From contig CBDEFQ010000006.1 in the NCBI GenBank assembly GCA_965237485.1, positions 186,001 to 250,000 of the forward strand: a DNA stretch of 64,000 nt, given 5' to 3'. The DNA is from JAAELZ01 sp965237485. Its GTDB lineage: Bacteria > Pseudomonadota > Gammaproteobacteria > Arenicellales > Poriferihabitantaceae. A model generated the notes under the pieces. The model searched no databases. It was not told where the DNA came from and was given only the letters and a program-made list of their open reading frames with translations. Of this stretch, positions 35,324 to 45,500 are shown in pieces. The position numbers and the translations under genes are program-made. The number at the start of each line of letters is the position of its first letter. The first letter of the stretch is position 1.

Positions 35324-36509
35324 CCTGAGCCAAATGGTGTTAGGTAGCTCGGTTGCCTACTTGGTGGCCGGCAAACAGGCGCCGCGATTAGCACTTTTAG
35401 CGGGCGCAGTGGTAGCTACTTTGCCGGACCTAGATGTAATCGTCCAATATGCAGACCCTCTGCAAAGTACCATTCAACACCGCACTTGGTCACATTCTTG
35501 GTTGGTACAAACCGCCATCTCGCCCCTGCTGGCTTACACCGCTAGTCTTTACCTGCCTAAGTTAGATTTCAAAAGATGGCTTTGGTTGATTTGGCTGTGC
35601 TTAATCACCCATACCTTGCTAGATTGTTTTACGGTATATGGCACGGGTGCGTTGTGGCCGTTGCCTATTTCAAATTTCATGCAAGGCTCAATATTTATTA
35701 TCGACCCTTTGTATACCTTACCTTTGCTCGCGGCGGCGGTAGTTGCCTGGTTAAACCTAGATAAATCAGTTAAAACACGAAAGTCCATGCAAGCTCTTGA
35801 TGCACCTAGCAAAATCAAAAAAAACCTTATCACCAATAAGGTGACCGCGACTTTTTTGATTTCACTATGCACTTCAATTGCTTACATGTCTTTTCCGCGT
35901 TTAACTGATTTATCTAGGTTAAAGCATGAGCAGGGTGCGAGAAAATGGGTGGTTAACGCGATGCTAGTGAGTTGCGCTTACTTGGTTTGGGGCTTGACAG
36001 CGCAGCAAATGATTAAACAGCGCTTACTTAAGCAACTTGCTCAAGACAACATTATCTCAAATCAAGTACTAGTCACTCCCGCGCCATTTAACTCTTTACT
36101 GTGGCGAGTGGTTGCAATGCAAAACGACCGATACTACGAAGGCTTGGCGTCGGTTCTAGATGAAGACCAAACAATTAATCTTAGTGTCTTCGACAGAAAC
36201 ACAGCTAATCTGGCGCAACTAGAGCAAGTGCCCAGTTTTAACGAATACGCCGCTTTTGCACATGACTTCTACACACTTGAAAATGCCGAAGGTCAAATCA
36301 TAATCAAGGACCTGCGTATGGGCTTTTCGCCCTATCTATTATTCCAATTTAAGATTGCGCACCAAGTGGTGAACAAAGTGGTTGCAGTGCCGCCGCAGTT
36401 TGTAGATCTAGGGTATTTGCCTTTGCCGCAATTGAGAATAATGTTTGGCTTTTTGATGAGGCGTATTTTTAATCAAAACCAACTAGTCCCGAGAATGTTT
36501 GAAGCTTAG
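35316..36509 (+). CDS. YdjM/DUF457-family membrane metal-dependent hydrolase with in-frame miniature-element insertion
   Basis: 397 residues. The N-terminal half has MDSLSQMVLGSSVAYLVAGK, LPDLDVIVQY, the metal-motif HRTWSHSW and THTLLDCFTVYGTGALWPLP, typical of YdjM-like inner-membrane hydrolases. After VVAWLN the frame runs through a 163-bp miniature element, whose length plus 5-bp duplication is 168 bp, exactly 56 codons with no stop. The native sequence then resumes (KHEQGARKWVVN) through a C-terminal soluble domain (TPAPFNSLLWRVVAMQNDRY). Without the insert the protein would be 341 residues. The inserted peptide includes a hydrophobic run (TATFLISLCTSIAYMSF) that could add a membrane segment. 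Whether the protein still works is unknown. Confidence 0.85.
   Translation: MDSLSQMVLGSSVAYLVAGKQAPRLALLAGAVVATLPDLDVIVQYADPLQSTIQHRTWSHSWLVQTAISPLLAYTASLYLPKLDFKRWLWLIWLCLITHTLLDCFTVYGTGALWPLPISNFMQGSIFIIDPLYTLPLLAAAVVAWLNLDKSVKTRKSMQALDAPSKIKKNLITNKVTATFLISLCTSIAYMSFPRLTDLSRLKHEQGARKWVVNAMLVSCAYLVWGLTAQQMIKQRLLKQLAQDNIISNQVLVTPAPFNSLLWRVVAMQNDRYYEGLASVLDEDQTINLSVFDRNTANLAQLEQVPSFNEYAAFAHDFYTLENAEGQIIIKDLRMGFSPYLLFQFKIAHQVVNKVVAVPPQFVDLGYLPLPQLRIMFGFLMRRIFNQNQLVPRMFEA
35756..35918 (+). mobile_element. 163-bp miniature inverted-repeat element, copy b (translated)
   Basis: Ends CCTAGATAAATCAGTTAAA / TTTAACTGATTTATCTAGG with target duplication TTAAA (35751-35755, 35919-35923). It lies inside the YdjM-like gene and stays open in the host reading frame. 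Confidence 0.95.
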
Positions 36510-36741
36510 CCGGAAGGTGGAAATTCAACGCTCTTCCTAGACGGCTAGCTCCCATCCATGTTCAATCTTGCAGTAGTAAAGTAAGCATAGTCGAAGGTAT
36601 CCTACTTGAAAATGAGTTATCTCGTGGATGATGGTACCTGCTCGCGAGCCGTCTGGGGCTGCACTAGAACTATATGGTATAGAGTACAGTTTCAAGATGA
36701 ACCAAACCTAATGTGCCATTTCTCTAAGTTATAATCGACGC

Positions 36742-38685
36742 GTGAAAAAGTGTGAACTCTTACCAAAGTCAGCGGCGGCCTCTAAACCTTTGGCCTTCGT
36801 CATTTGGTTAAATAGGAAAGTATCGTTTAGCTTACGCTTAAGCCTAGTTTTTTGCTGGGCCATAATAGTAATGGCAAGCCAAGCTTCAGCAGAAGATGAC
36901 GAACATCGTAGGTCGGTTGCTAGAGTTTGGAATGAAGCTCTACTCGAAGGCATTCGCTTAGACACAGCGCGCCCAACGGTACACGCGCGTAATTTATATC
37001 ATTTGTCTGCCGTCATGTGGGATGCATGGTCGGCTTATCATAAAGAGGCAAAGCAGTTGTTTCATCAAGAGCGTGCTGAGTCGGCTTTCTCCGTGCCAGA
37101 TCAAGCGGCTTCGATTAGTTATGCCGCCTACACTTTGCTTCGCTGGCGGTTTAAGCATTCTGCTAATTACGAGAAGATAAAGGTTCACCTCGAGGCCGCA
37201 TTAAGCTCGGCGAGTGAGCAGTATGGCTTTAGAATATCTAATGGCACACCGGCTATCCAGCTGGGGTTACGGGTCGCAAAAACGGTCATTGGCTATGGCT
37301 TGGGTGATGGCGCCAATGAGCAAAATGACTATCGCTCGAAGCATTATCAGCCTGTTAATACGGCTTTAGATCCGCACTTTACTGGCAACCCAAATTTAAG
37401 CAATTTTGATCGCTGGCAAGGCTTGGATATGCCCGGTTTCGTTGGGCAATCAGGTATTCGTTCAGAGGGGTATCCGCCGTTTGTAGGCCCAGAATGGGGT
37501 GATGTCGCACCATTTTCACTAACCGAAAATGACCGCGAGTTTAGGCAGCGCGATGGCGTGACGTATTCAGTTTATCTTGATAAAGGCACGCCGCCAAGTT
37601 TGCTCGCGGATAAAGCGCAACGGCTGGCTTATATCAACGGTTTTAAAGCTGTGTTGGCTTTTAGTAATAAACTCGATGCTAACAGCACTGAGATACTGGA
37701 CATTAGCCCTAATGTGCGCGGCAATATTAAACTGGGCGAGGTAAAAGGAAACGGACGCGATTTGAACCCGGTAACTAAGCAACCTTATCAGGCTGCGCCA
37801 GTGCGGGCAGCAGATTATTACCGCGTGTTAGCCGAGTTTTGGGCGGACGGGCCAGATTCTGAAACGCCGCCAGGCCATTGGTTTGTGATGTTCAATTTAG
37901 TGTCTGACCAGTCGAGTATCGCCGCGCAATTTGGCCAACAAGGCAAAGCAAAAAACCGCTTACAGTGGGATTTGCAAGGCTATTTGGCACTGGGCGGGGC
38001 GATGCACGATTCCGCTGTCGCGGCGTGGAGCCACAAAGGTTGGTATGACTATGTGCGGCCCATCTCTGCTGTTAGAGTCTTGTGTGATAACGGCCAAAGC
38101 AGTGACCCTAGTTTGCCAAGTTATAACAAGCTCGGTATGTCGCTGGAGCCAGGCTTAATTGAACTCATAACCGAAGAGTCTTCTATAAAAGGGGCACGAC
38201 ATCAGCATCTACGAGGCGTAAATAGTGAAGGCATTGGCCAAATCGCGGTGAAGACATGGCGTGGCCCAAAATATGTAGAAAACCGGCGGCAAGATGTCGC
38301 TGAGGTGGGCTGGATAAACTGCGGCGATTGGTGGCCTTACCAACGGCCGAATTTTGTCACCCCGCCGTTTGCGGGTTATGTCTCAGGCCACAGTACCTTT
38401 AGTCGCGCCGCAGCTGAGGTGCTGACATTACTAACAGGCTCAGAGTATTTTCCAGGTGGTATTGGCATCTTTAGCATCAAGAAGAATAAATTTCTAGTTT
38501 TTGAGCGCGGCCCGTCAGCGGATATCAAACTGCAATGGGCGACCTATCAAGATGCAGCTGATGATTGCAGTTTATCTAGAATATACGGCGGTATTCATCC
38601 GCCGCAAGATGATATGCCTGGGCGGTTGGTTGGTTATGAAGTGGGCCATCGTGCTTTTGAAAAGGCACGCGGCTATTTTCCTTAA
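36742..38685 (+). CDS. Vanadium-dependent haloperoxidase / PAP2-like secreted protein
   Basis: 647 residues from GTG 36742, with a hydrophobic segment near residues 30-50 ending MASQASAEDD, a likely signal peptide with a long n-region. The start could be later; a TATAAT-like hexamer lies only about 7 bp upstream of the GTG. The C-terminal half holds the acid-phosphatase/haloperoxidase core: KGWYDYVRPISAVR, the phosphate/vanadate block PPFAGYVSGHSTFSRAAAEV and IYGGIHPPQDDMPGRLVGYE with the axial-His region. The overall layout resembles the DUF6851-plus-VCPO proteins common in marine bacteria. Bromo- or iodoperoxidase activity is plausible, phosphatase activity the alternative. The stop overlaps the convergent pseudogene's stop (TTAA). 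Confidence 0.8.
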   Translation: MKKCELLPKSAAASKPLAFVIWLNRKVSFSLRLSLVFCWAIIVMASQASAEDDEHRRSVARVWNEALLEGIRLDTARPTVHARNLYHLSAVMWDAWSAYHKEAKQLFHQERAESAFSVPDQAASISYAAYTLLRWRFKHSANYEKIKVHLEAALSSASEQYGFRISNGTPAIQLGLRVAKTVIGYGLGDGANEQNDYRSKHYQPVNTALDPHFTGNPNLSNFDRWQGLDMPGFVGQSGIRSEGYPPFVGPEWGDVAPFSLTENDREFRQRDGVTYSVYLDKGTPPSLLADKAQRLAYINGFKAVLAFSNKLDANSTEILDISPNVRGNIKLGEVKGNGRDLNPVTKQPYQAAPVRAADYYRVLAEFWADGPDSETPPGHWFVMFNLVSDQSSIAAQFGQQGKAKNRLQWDLQGYLALGGAMHDSAVAAWSHKGWYDYVRPISAVRVLCDNGQSSDPSLPSYNKLGMSLEPGLIELITEESSIKGARHQHLRGVNSEGIGQIAVKTWRGPKYVENRRQDVAEVGWINCGDWWPYQRPNFVTPPFAGYVSGHSTFSRAAAEVLTLLTGSEYFPGGIGIFSIKKNKFLVFERGPSADIKLQWATYQDAADDCSLSRIYGGIHPPQDDMPGRLVGYEVGHRAFEKARGYFP

Positions 38686-39948
38686 CTGGCCGCAATAGCA
38701 TCATGAAGGGCTGCAACGTGAGTATGGTCTGTTCCGCAACAGCCACCGAATACCTTTAAATGCTTAAATCTTTGTGCAATGACCCTGTGCCGACTCGCTA
38801 AATCGGCTGGGTTACCCGCTTCAAGTAGCTCGCTATTATTAAGTTGTGAATGACTTTTAGGCGAAGCGTTGGCGCGTAAACCGCCTATGCGCTGCATCCA
38901 TAGTTCGTCCTCTAAGGCAAAGTCGAAATGACTGAGATGAGCACAATTGATCATAAAATAGGCAGCAGAGGAATCAGTTGCGTCATCTACTTTCTCGATC
39001 GCTTGTTGTAAAGAGTGCCCGTCCTTAAGCTTGCCGTTTGTTTCAACAGAGAATGAAATCACACAAGGCACCTTAGGGTCTTTGGCTGCCTGTGCGATAC
39101 CAATAGCTTCGTCGACGTTATTAAGGGTAATAGCACTAACCATATCGACTTCGGCATATACTAAGGTTTTAATTTGAACGCGGTGATAGTCGTAGGCATC
39201 TTGAGCGGTTCTCTTTAGGTTTAGTTTTTAAGCATCTCCACGCGGGCCTAGGCAGCCGCTTATCACCATTTTACTTTTGGGTGTTTCAAACTCGCGACGC
39301 ACCTTTTGCAGCAGCTCGATAGCTTTGTAATTGGCGTCTTCGATTGCCTTGGCCGAATAGCCTAATTTTTCTCCCCAATTGGTGCTAGATCGATAGGTTA
39401 GACTGCATAGAATAAAGCCGACGTTGCGTTTCTGCGCCATTGACGCGTAGCGTCTAAAATATTGATGTAGCGCGTCGTAACGTATAGGGTCGTTCAGTAA
39501 GTGAAAGGCAGAAAAGTAAGGCAGTTCGAATCCTTCCTGATAAATTAAGGTGGTTTCGGTTCCACCGTCAGTTAAAAATATATTGCCGTTTAGTTGCGGT
39601 AAGTTGTGTCTGTATTTAGTAACTTCTCAATAACCCGTGGCAAAGCTGGCGCGTTCCATAATGATATCTGGCAGAGGATCAATATGTTGCTCACCGATAC
39701 CAAGTCGATGGGTCAGGCTAGTGCCAGAACGATATATCCAGTTTTCGGCAGGTCTTTTTCAAACTGGCAAACGTGTCCCGACACTGCTGGCCAGCATCGC
39801 TGCGGGTGGAGCCACTCACTTTTCGTTTTTTCACGTAATCGCGAATGTCTGTTTCACTGCCATTGGTGTGTAACGGAATATCTGGTCGATCTAGCACCAA
39901 CAGTAATTCTGCTTTATTCGCATGGATTCGTTTGAGCGTCTGATTTAA

Positions 39949-40111
39949 CCTAGATAAATCAGTTAAAACACGAAAGTCCATGCAAGCTCTTGATGCACCT
40001 AGCAAAATCAAAAAAAACCTTATCACCAATAAGGTGACCGCGACTTTTTTGATTTCACTATGCACTTCAATTGCTTACATGTCTTTTCCGCGTTTAACTG
40101 ATTTATCTAGG
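39949..40111 (+). mobile_element. 163-bp miniature inverted-repeat element, copy c
   Basis: Same ends and length as copies a and b, with target duplication TTTAA (39944-39948, 40112-40116). On the minus strand an ATG inside the element (MHSEIKKVAVTLLVIRFFLI) reads in frame into the tnpC C-terminal piece. Confidence 0.95.
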
Positions 40112-40248
40112 TTTAATGTTTGGTAGCATGTCTGTTGAGTGAAGATTTCATCGAAACGCTGCTCAAGTATTTTACGTTGGTTCTCGCAAGGCTGGGTTTT
40201 ATACTCTTTTAACGCCCGATAAAAGCACCAGACTTGGTCGCGTATTTT

Positions 40249-41424
40249 GGGCTCGTCGGTTAATACAATTTCAAACAGGGTTTTCGCCGAAGTCGCTTTT
40301 AGTTTGCTCAGCAACGCGTTTTTTGTGCAATAAACCGTCTATTAGCAGCCATTTTGCCACCAATAGACGGATCTATCCCTAGGCCGGCACCAATTCAACT
40401 CGTTCAACTCCCAATGCCATTAATCGCTTAAGGTTAAAACATAAGCCCCTGATTCCAACTTGGAACTGGACTTTAGCCAACCCTTTATAACGAACTCGCT
40501 TATTGCGATGAGCAAACACTCGCTCATATGGTGAACGAATTTTGCTAATCCAACGGTCTTTGTCTCTATTCTTGCCATGCATATTGTTCTTCTTGATTGT
40601 TGCATCATGGCAACCGTTGCGCCTGAGCGTGGTTTTGGCCGGGCTCACGCAATAACCCTTGTCCGCATAAACAGCGCCCGACTTAGGGCAAACATGCTTC
40701 AAGCCGCTTGCATCCGTTACCTCAGCCGAGGTGGCCGCTATTTTATTGATCAAGCCACTTTGCATATCCACTGATGCATGCTCTTTGTAACCATACCAAT
40801 ATTTGCTATTTCCCTTGCACCCAAACCGTGCTTGCTTGTCCGCCGCAACTTTATCAACTGTCTTATTGTTGAACTCCTCTAATCCCATCTTTATCGCCTT
40901 ATCTCTATCATCCCAAGTGGTTAGCTTACTGACCAACTGGCTGGCATCGACAAATGTGAATACTTCTCGTACTAAGCCCATTGAAACTAACCCGCTCCGA
41001 ACACGGTCAAATAAATTCATCATACCCCTGGTTCCAATGCGTGAGCGAAAATCACCAAAGTAACTATGATCAGGAGTGCTCTGTTCCAGTCCTGAATCAC
41101 AAAACCACTTAGCGGCCAGATTCTCTGATAAGTATCGCTCCATTTCTCTATCACTTAAATCTTCCATGAACTGAAGCACCAAGGCACGTAAGCCGAACTC
41201 AACACCTCGGCCTTTAGGGCCACGGGTGGCATATATTTTAGAGAAGGGTTTACTCAATGCACCAAAACATAATAGCTCATCGAGTTTACGGTAGGGATGT
41301 TCAGAGCTAACCAGAGAATCTAAGGTTAGGAACAGTTGGCTTTGATGACGTTTGCTCAAAATTGCAGGCTGACTAGAATCAGCCCATATTATCTCACGTA
41401 TTCTATTAATTATCCGACAAGCCC
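40249..41424 (-). mobile_element. IS5-family element, 1,176 bp, copy 3
   Basis: Same ends as copies 1 and 2, with target duplication ATTTT at 40244-40248 and 41425-41429. Nested in the IS66-type transposase. Confidence 0.95.
40379..41359 (-). CDS. IS5-family transposase (copy 3)
   Basis: 326 residues, identical to copy 1 from the TTG start (MSKRHQSQLFLTLDSLVSSE). The frame is also open upstream through the IS end into tnpC (start near 41,434), a by-product of the insertion site. Catalytic blocks conserved. Confidence 0.93.
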   Translation of the reverse strand: MSKRHQSQLFLTLDSLVSSEHPYRKLDELLCFGALSKPFSKIYATRGPKGRGVEFGLRALVLQFMEDLSDREMERYLSENLAAKWFCDSGLEQSTPDHSYFGDFRSRIGTRGMMNLFDRVRSGLVSMGLVREVFTFVDASQLVSKLTTWDDRDKAIKMGLEEFNNKTVDKVAADKQARFGCKGNSKYWYGYKEHASVDMQSGLINKIAATSAEVTDASGLKHVCPKSGAVYADKGYCVSPAKTTLRRNGCHDATIKKNNMHGKNRDKDRWISKIRSPYERVFAHRNKRVRYKGLAKVQFQVGIRGLCFNLKRLMALGVERVELVPA

Positions 41425-42905
41425 ATTTTAGCAATGCCCTGCCGGTGTCCCTCGTTCAGCGGTATCAACTTATGGATTAAGCACTCGGTGTGTATCCAAC
41501 ACAAGGCATGAGCCAAAATGTTAAATTGCCCTGCATCATCACTGACGACAGCGATGTCATCACACAGACCATGATGCAAAATACTACCAAGTAATGCCCC
41601 TTCGGCGGTGATACGTCGGTGACGTGCCTTAATGATCAACAGGCTATCGAGCATTTCAAGCCAGTCATCCTCGTTGGCAATACGGCGTTCCCGGTGCTCA
41701 GTTACAGCGGCTAAGGCTTGCTTTGGCAATCCATGTTGTTGCCTATAATTCAACGCACTTTGACTCAAACGATAATCCGTATTGCCAGCCCTTAATAGCG
41801 GTAGGAAGTTAATTCGACTTTTTGATTGAGTACTTTTAAACCACGCAAACAAGTCATTACCAATGTGCGTTACATAGCCATTTTTGCCCTGATGGCGAGC
41901 ACCACTATCGTCCACGGTCACGTAAGACGATGCGCTCAGAGCAACGCTTAGCAACGCCTCTTTCTCAGCATGAAAGGGCTCTTTAGCGCGGATCAGTATT
42001 GGGTTAATTTGTCCCGAAGAAATATCAATTCCCCACTCTCGCAACTGTTCCAACAAGAGTGGTTGCGTGGTTTGACAATGATGATATTGATAGAGAATAT
42101 AACTGACCAGACGAGGCCCATAATGTCGCCCTGCCACGGATGTCGGTAACTGGCCTTTGAGCTTTTTATTGTCTGGCGTTACCCAATGCGCTAAACGATA
42201 GCGGGTGGTATGAACCTTGATAAGCAAATCTTGCACTACAAAATCCCGATAGCCTTTAAAGCGAGAACCTTCGGGCACGGACTTCGCTGGTTCAATAACC
42301 AGATTTAGGTCAATTGACAGCCTTGGTGTTTTCTTTGCCTTGTTCGACCCAGCTCGCTGCTTAGGTTTGTCGCTAGAAGATGAACGTTTTGGCTCTGTTT
42401 TCTTATCCATATTACCGCCCTTAACAGTAGGCCGCCTCTTCTGCCCCTTAAGGATATTGATTTCATCTTTAAGCAATGCTATTTCTTCGTCCTGTTGTTG
42501 AACTCGCACCAACAGCTGCTCCACTAGCACCCGCAACATTTTTACTGCGGGGGTTTGTTCTTGTTCAGGAATGTCGGGAATAGAGGGTAGCTTACTCAAG
42601 GTCTTAAACGTCCGTTAACTGGATAGACCTTAGTGTACCATCGGTTTTGAAAGTCCAATTTTGCCTTCTCAACTGCGCCACAACGAACGTTAAGAAGACA
42701 CCCCTGAACGTCCTTAAGCGATCTTTGTTATTAGCGTAAAGGGGCCTACAACCACCCTGGAACTCAACCTAAATCGAGTCACTCGACCACGTTGAATTAC
42801 CTTCCTTTTAGCGTAAAACCCTGTCAAGAAATATTTTGTTTTATTTTACCTGCCACGGGTTATTGAGAAGTTACTGTATTTAGCCATGATAATTTCGGGC
42901 GCCTT

Positions 42906-44291
42906 TTACGAGCTAGTAGTAATATTTTGATTAAACCTGAATACATTTTCAGGGTCGTATTTCCGCTTGATCTGACGTAATCGAACATAGTTTTTGCCAA
43001 AAGTATCAGCCATGGTTTTCTGTCCTTCTTCCCCTTGCCCTGGAAAATTTAAATACATACGCCCTTTGTCCGAATGCACTTTCATGCGGTCCCAAAAGAC
43101 CCGAGTCCACTGTATATTTGTCGCATCATCCGCTGCGTCACTCCACGTTGAATCTAATGAAAACATGTAGGGCATGGAGCGGTCGCCAAATGCGGTGGCA
43201 TCCGCGGCCACATCAGCAGTAGCACCGCCGAAATTCCATATCGAAGACAGTGAGTTGGGTGAAGGGGTGCTCGCAACACCGCTAAGAATGGCACCTATAG
43301 CTTCGTCGTTAAGTTGGCTAAGGTAATGGCTTTTCCAGTAGCACCGGAATTCACCCGCTGGCATTATGGTGTCGAATAAGCTTTGCACCTCGCAGTAGTC
43401 CATTTGCCCCGAAAAATCGGTGACCATTTCACCTAGCTCTCACAGTGGTTGCGTGATGCGCTCTCCTTCGTCGGCATCGCCTGCATAGACAGCGGCGAGG
43501 GTATATACCTGCGTATTCCAGTATTCTTCAGGAAAGTCTGGGTCTTCGCCAACTGTAGAGAATTCGATCAGAGAGCTTATGCGATCGCTTTTATTAGCTA
43601 GAAAATCCCGCCAGAATTTAATCGGTTCAGCGCCAGCACTGAGTGGGTAAATGGGCGCACAAAACATCACTTTGGGGCCGAGGTCGTGTAGCTTAAACTC
43701 GAATTGCGTAATGACGCCAAAATTGCCCCCACCGCCTCGAACAGCCCAGAAAAGGTCGCTATTCTCAGTTGCGCTGGCACGCAAAATATTCCCTGTAGCA
43801 GTAACAATTTGTACACTGAGCATGTTGTCAATACACAAGCCGTGTCGGCTACGCAGCCAACCAATGCCGCCAGAAAGAGTAAGCCCTGCAACGCCGGTGT
43901 CGGAAATTAAGCCTCCCGGCGTGGCGAGCCCGTGTTGCTGGGTTGCAGCGTCAACATCCTTCCATAACGCACCGCCATCGACCAAGGCAGTTTTATTTGA
44001 TGCATCAACTTGCACGTGGCGCATTAGTGACAAATCTATCATCAAGCCATCGTCACACACTGCGTGCCCCGCTACATTGTGACCACCGCCTTTAATAGAG
44101 ATTGGTAGGTTGTTGTCTATCGCAAAACGTACTGCTTGGGCAACATCTTCAGTATTTTCACATTGCAATATTAGAGCAGGTTTTCTGTCTATCATGGCAT
44201 TCCATATATTTCGTGCTTGCTGGTATTGTGACGTGCCTGAAGTGAGTATCTGGCCCGAGAAGTTTTGCGCTAATTGATGGGTTGGTTTCAT
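42906..44291 (-). pseudogene. FAD-linked (BBE-like) oxidase with one in-frame TGA
   Basis: 462 codons in one frame from ATG 44291. The FAD_binding_4 domain has PISIKGGGHNVAGHAV (His of the covalent flavin motif), GGLISDTGVAGLTLSGGIGW and FWAVRGGGGNFGVITQFEF. The C-terminal BBE motif DPENVFRFNQNI closes the protein. TGA at 43442-43440 interrupts ITQPL-stop-ELGEMVTDF; homologues have PLRELG here, so CGA to TGA is the likely single change. Such enzymes oxidise sugars, alkaloids or 6-hydroxynicotine-like substrates; the substrate is unknown. It diverges from the GlxA-type regulator at 44,468, which may have controlled it. Otherwise undamaged, so inactivation seems recent. Confidence 0.9.
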
Positions 44292-44467
44292 TGCTGTCTT
44301 CCTGATAAATTGATTAATTATTTGCCGAGCTGAAATTCTATGGTATGGTTTGTCCGTCTATCAATGGGCGAAATAACTAGAAACAGGACGTAAAATCTCC
44401 CAATATGGGCGTAAATGCCAATTACGGACTATTTTAGACAATCTCTATAAACCCTTGGAAAATTCGA

Positions 44468-45484
44468 GTGGATAAAAAAGCCAAACCACAAGTTTGCTTA
44501 TTAGCGTCTCCAGAGGCTTCTCCAGGGGTGTTATATGGAATTCATGATGTGATGAGTACAGTGGGCGTTGCCTATGGTGATATGGTAGAGGGTAATCCAG
44601 GCCAAGAATTACTCGATATTAAAATTGTTGCTAAAAGTGATGAACCGTTTCGGTGCGTTGGAGGTGTAAGGGTTGAACCACATATAAGCATCGAACAAAT
44701 ACGCGAGACGGATGTGGTGGTGGTTTGTGATATGTATCTGCTCATAGACGGTATTCCCACGGGTCGATACTTGCACGAAGTGGCTTGGCTTAAACGTATG
44801 CATGCAAATAAGGCGTTTCTTGCCTCTGTGTGTTCAGGGTCCAATTTATTGATGGAAACAGGGTTGTTAAATGGCTGTGAAGTGACGGGGCATTGGGCCT
44901 ACCGGCATATGGTAGCAGAGCATTATCCCGAGGTTGAATGGCGCGAAGACTCAATCATCAATTTTTCAGCCGAAAGCAACCGACTTATTACCACCGGCGG
45001 TGTAACTTCATGGCAGGATTTGACAATCTATCTAATTGAGCGGCTTTGTGGATTGCAGCAAGCAGCTTATACGGCAAAAGTACACTTGCTGTCGGCCCAT
45101 ACGGAGGGACAATTACCATTCGCCGCCATGACACAGCGCAATCAGACCAGCGATGCGGTAATCAGTGAATGCCAAAAATGGATGACGGACAATATACAAA
45201 GTACTAATCCAGTGGCCCAAATGGCGGCGCACTCGGGGCTACAGCCACGCACATTTGCGCGCCGTTTTCGAGAAGCAACCAGTTATCAGCCCATAGATTA
45301 TGTACAGGGTTTGCGCGTAGAGGCTGCAAAAGACAAACTGCTCTCAGAAAATACCAGAATCGATGATATTGCCTATTCTGTAGGTTATGAAGACCCTGCT
45401 TCGTTCTGTAGGTTGTTCAAACGAAAGGTCGGCATTACCCCAGCCATGTATCGTAAGAAATTTGTGGGTATTGCTAGATTTTAG
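44468..45484 (+). CDS. GlxA-type AraC-family transcriptional regulator
   Basis: 338 residues from GTG 44468 (MDKKAKPQVCLLASPEASPG). The N-terminal DJ-1/PfpI-like domain (about 8-200) has the nucleophile-elbow region FLASVCSGSNLLMETGLLNG and ITTGGVTSWQDLTIYLIERL. The C-terminal AraC domain has two HTH motifs: NPVAQMAAHSGLQPRTFARR and DDIAYSVGYEDPASFCRLFK. Cytosolic DNA-binding regulator, probably of the divergent oxidase or of amine/betaine catabolism as in GbdR/ArgR relatives; the target is inference from divergence. Intact while its neighbour is a pseudogene. Confidence 0.9.
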   Translation: MDKKAKPQVCLLASPEASPGVLYGIHDVMSTVGVAYGDMVEGNPGQELLDIKIVAKSDEPFRCVGGVRVEPHISIEQIRETDVVVVCDMYLLIDGIPTGRYLHEVAWLKRMHANKAFLASVCSGSNLLMETGLLNGCEVTGHWAYRHMVAEHYPEVEWREDSIINFSAESNRLITTGGVTSWQDLTIYLIERLCGLQQAAYTAKVHLLSAHTEGQLPFAAMTQRNQTSDAVISECQKWMTDNIQSTNPVAQMAAHSGLQPRTFARRFREATSYQPIDYVQGLRVEAAKDKLLSENTRIDDIAYSVGYEDPASFCRLFKRKVGITPAMYRKKFVGIARF

Positions 45485-45500
45485 TATTGCCACGGCCGAA

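Larger units (their letters stand above)
39627..42599 (-). pseudogene. IS66-family transposase (TnpC-type), split by two insertions
   Basis: The frame from TTG 42599 is intact through the site where copy 1 has its deletion (KEALLSVALSASSYVTVDDS), then is cut after RQGIAK by the IS5-family element (duplication ATTTT) and after QTCYQTLN by the miniature element (duplication TTTAA). The C-terminal part KRIHANKAELLLVLDRPDIP follows. Near 39,712 base differences create a TAG after DISFWH, absent from copy 1. Thus neither copy in the window encodes a complete transposase, although a working one could be assembled from the two sequences. Confidence 0.92.
39619..42874 (-). mobile_element. IS66-family element (ISBst12-like), copy 2, containing an IS and a miniature element
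   Basis: Ends GTAACTTCTCAATAACCCGT inverted, with 8-bp target duplication TGTATTTA (39611-39618 and 42875-42882), the expected IS66 duplication size. Subtracting the IS5-family element (1,176 + 5) and the miniature element (163 + 5) from 3,256 bp leaves 1,907 bp, matching copy 1 plus its 10-bp deletion. Confidence 0.95.
38682..42887 (-). pseudogene. Homocysteine S-methyltransferase family gene, IS-split and nonsense-mutated
   Basis: ATG 42887 begins MAKY; an IS66-type element follows after 13 nt with target duplication TGTATTTA. Excision rejoins RHNLPQLNGNIFLTDGGTET and gives exactly 314 codons. Inside, TAA at 39230-39228 interrupts GCLGPRGDA-stop-KLNLKRTAQDAYDYH, where family members have a sense codon, so a nonsense mutation exists independently of the IS. 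The zinc-thiolate motif VFGGCCGTDHTHVAALHD and the early FLTDGGTET block identify the family (MmuM-like, S-methylmethionine or related donor plus homocysteine to methionine). Doubly inactivated. Confidence 0.92.

Noticed and set aside
36742..36880. Calling the haloperoxidase start later because a TATAAT lies just before the GTG
   Set aside because: No better ATG lies before the signal-peptide core; the hexamer may be fortuitous. Left at GTG with a caveat.
39228..39230. The methyltransferase as two separate genes divided by TAA
   Set aside because: The frame is the same on both sides and the family sequence is continuous; one substitution explains the stop.
39718..40065. Open frame starting MHSEIKKVAVTLL as a real gene; also seen at 23,427 and 35,872
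   Set aside because: The start lies inside the 163-bp miniature element in each case and the downstream sequences are unrelated (tnpC, a host gene, a spacer).
43440..43442. In-frame TGA in the oxidase as a selenocysteine codon
   Set aside because: The position is not a redox Cys in this family, homologues have Arg, and CGA to TGA is a common transition. I see no SECIS-like hairpin directly after it.
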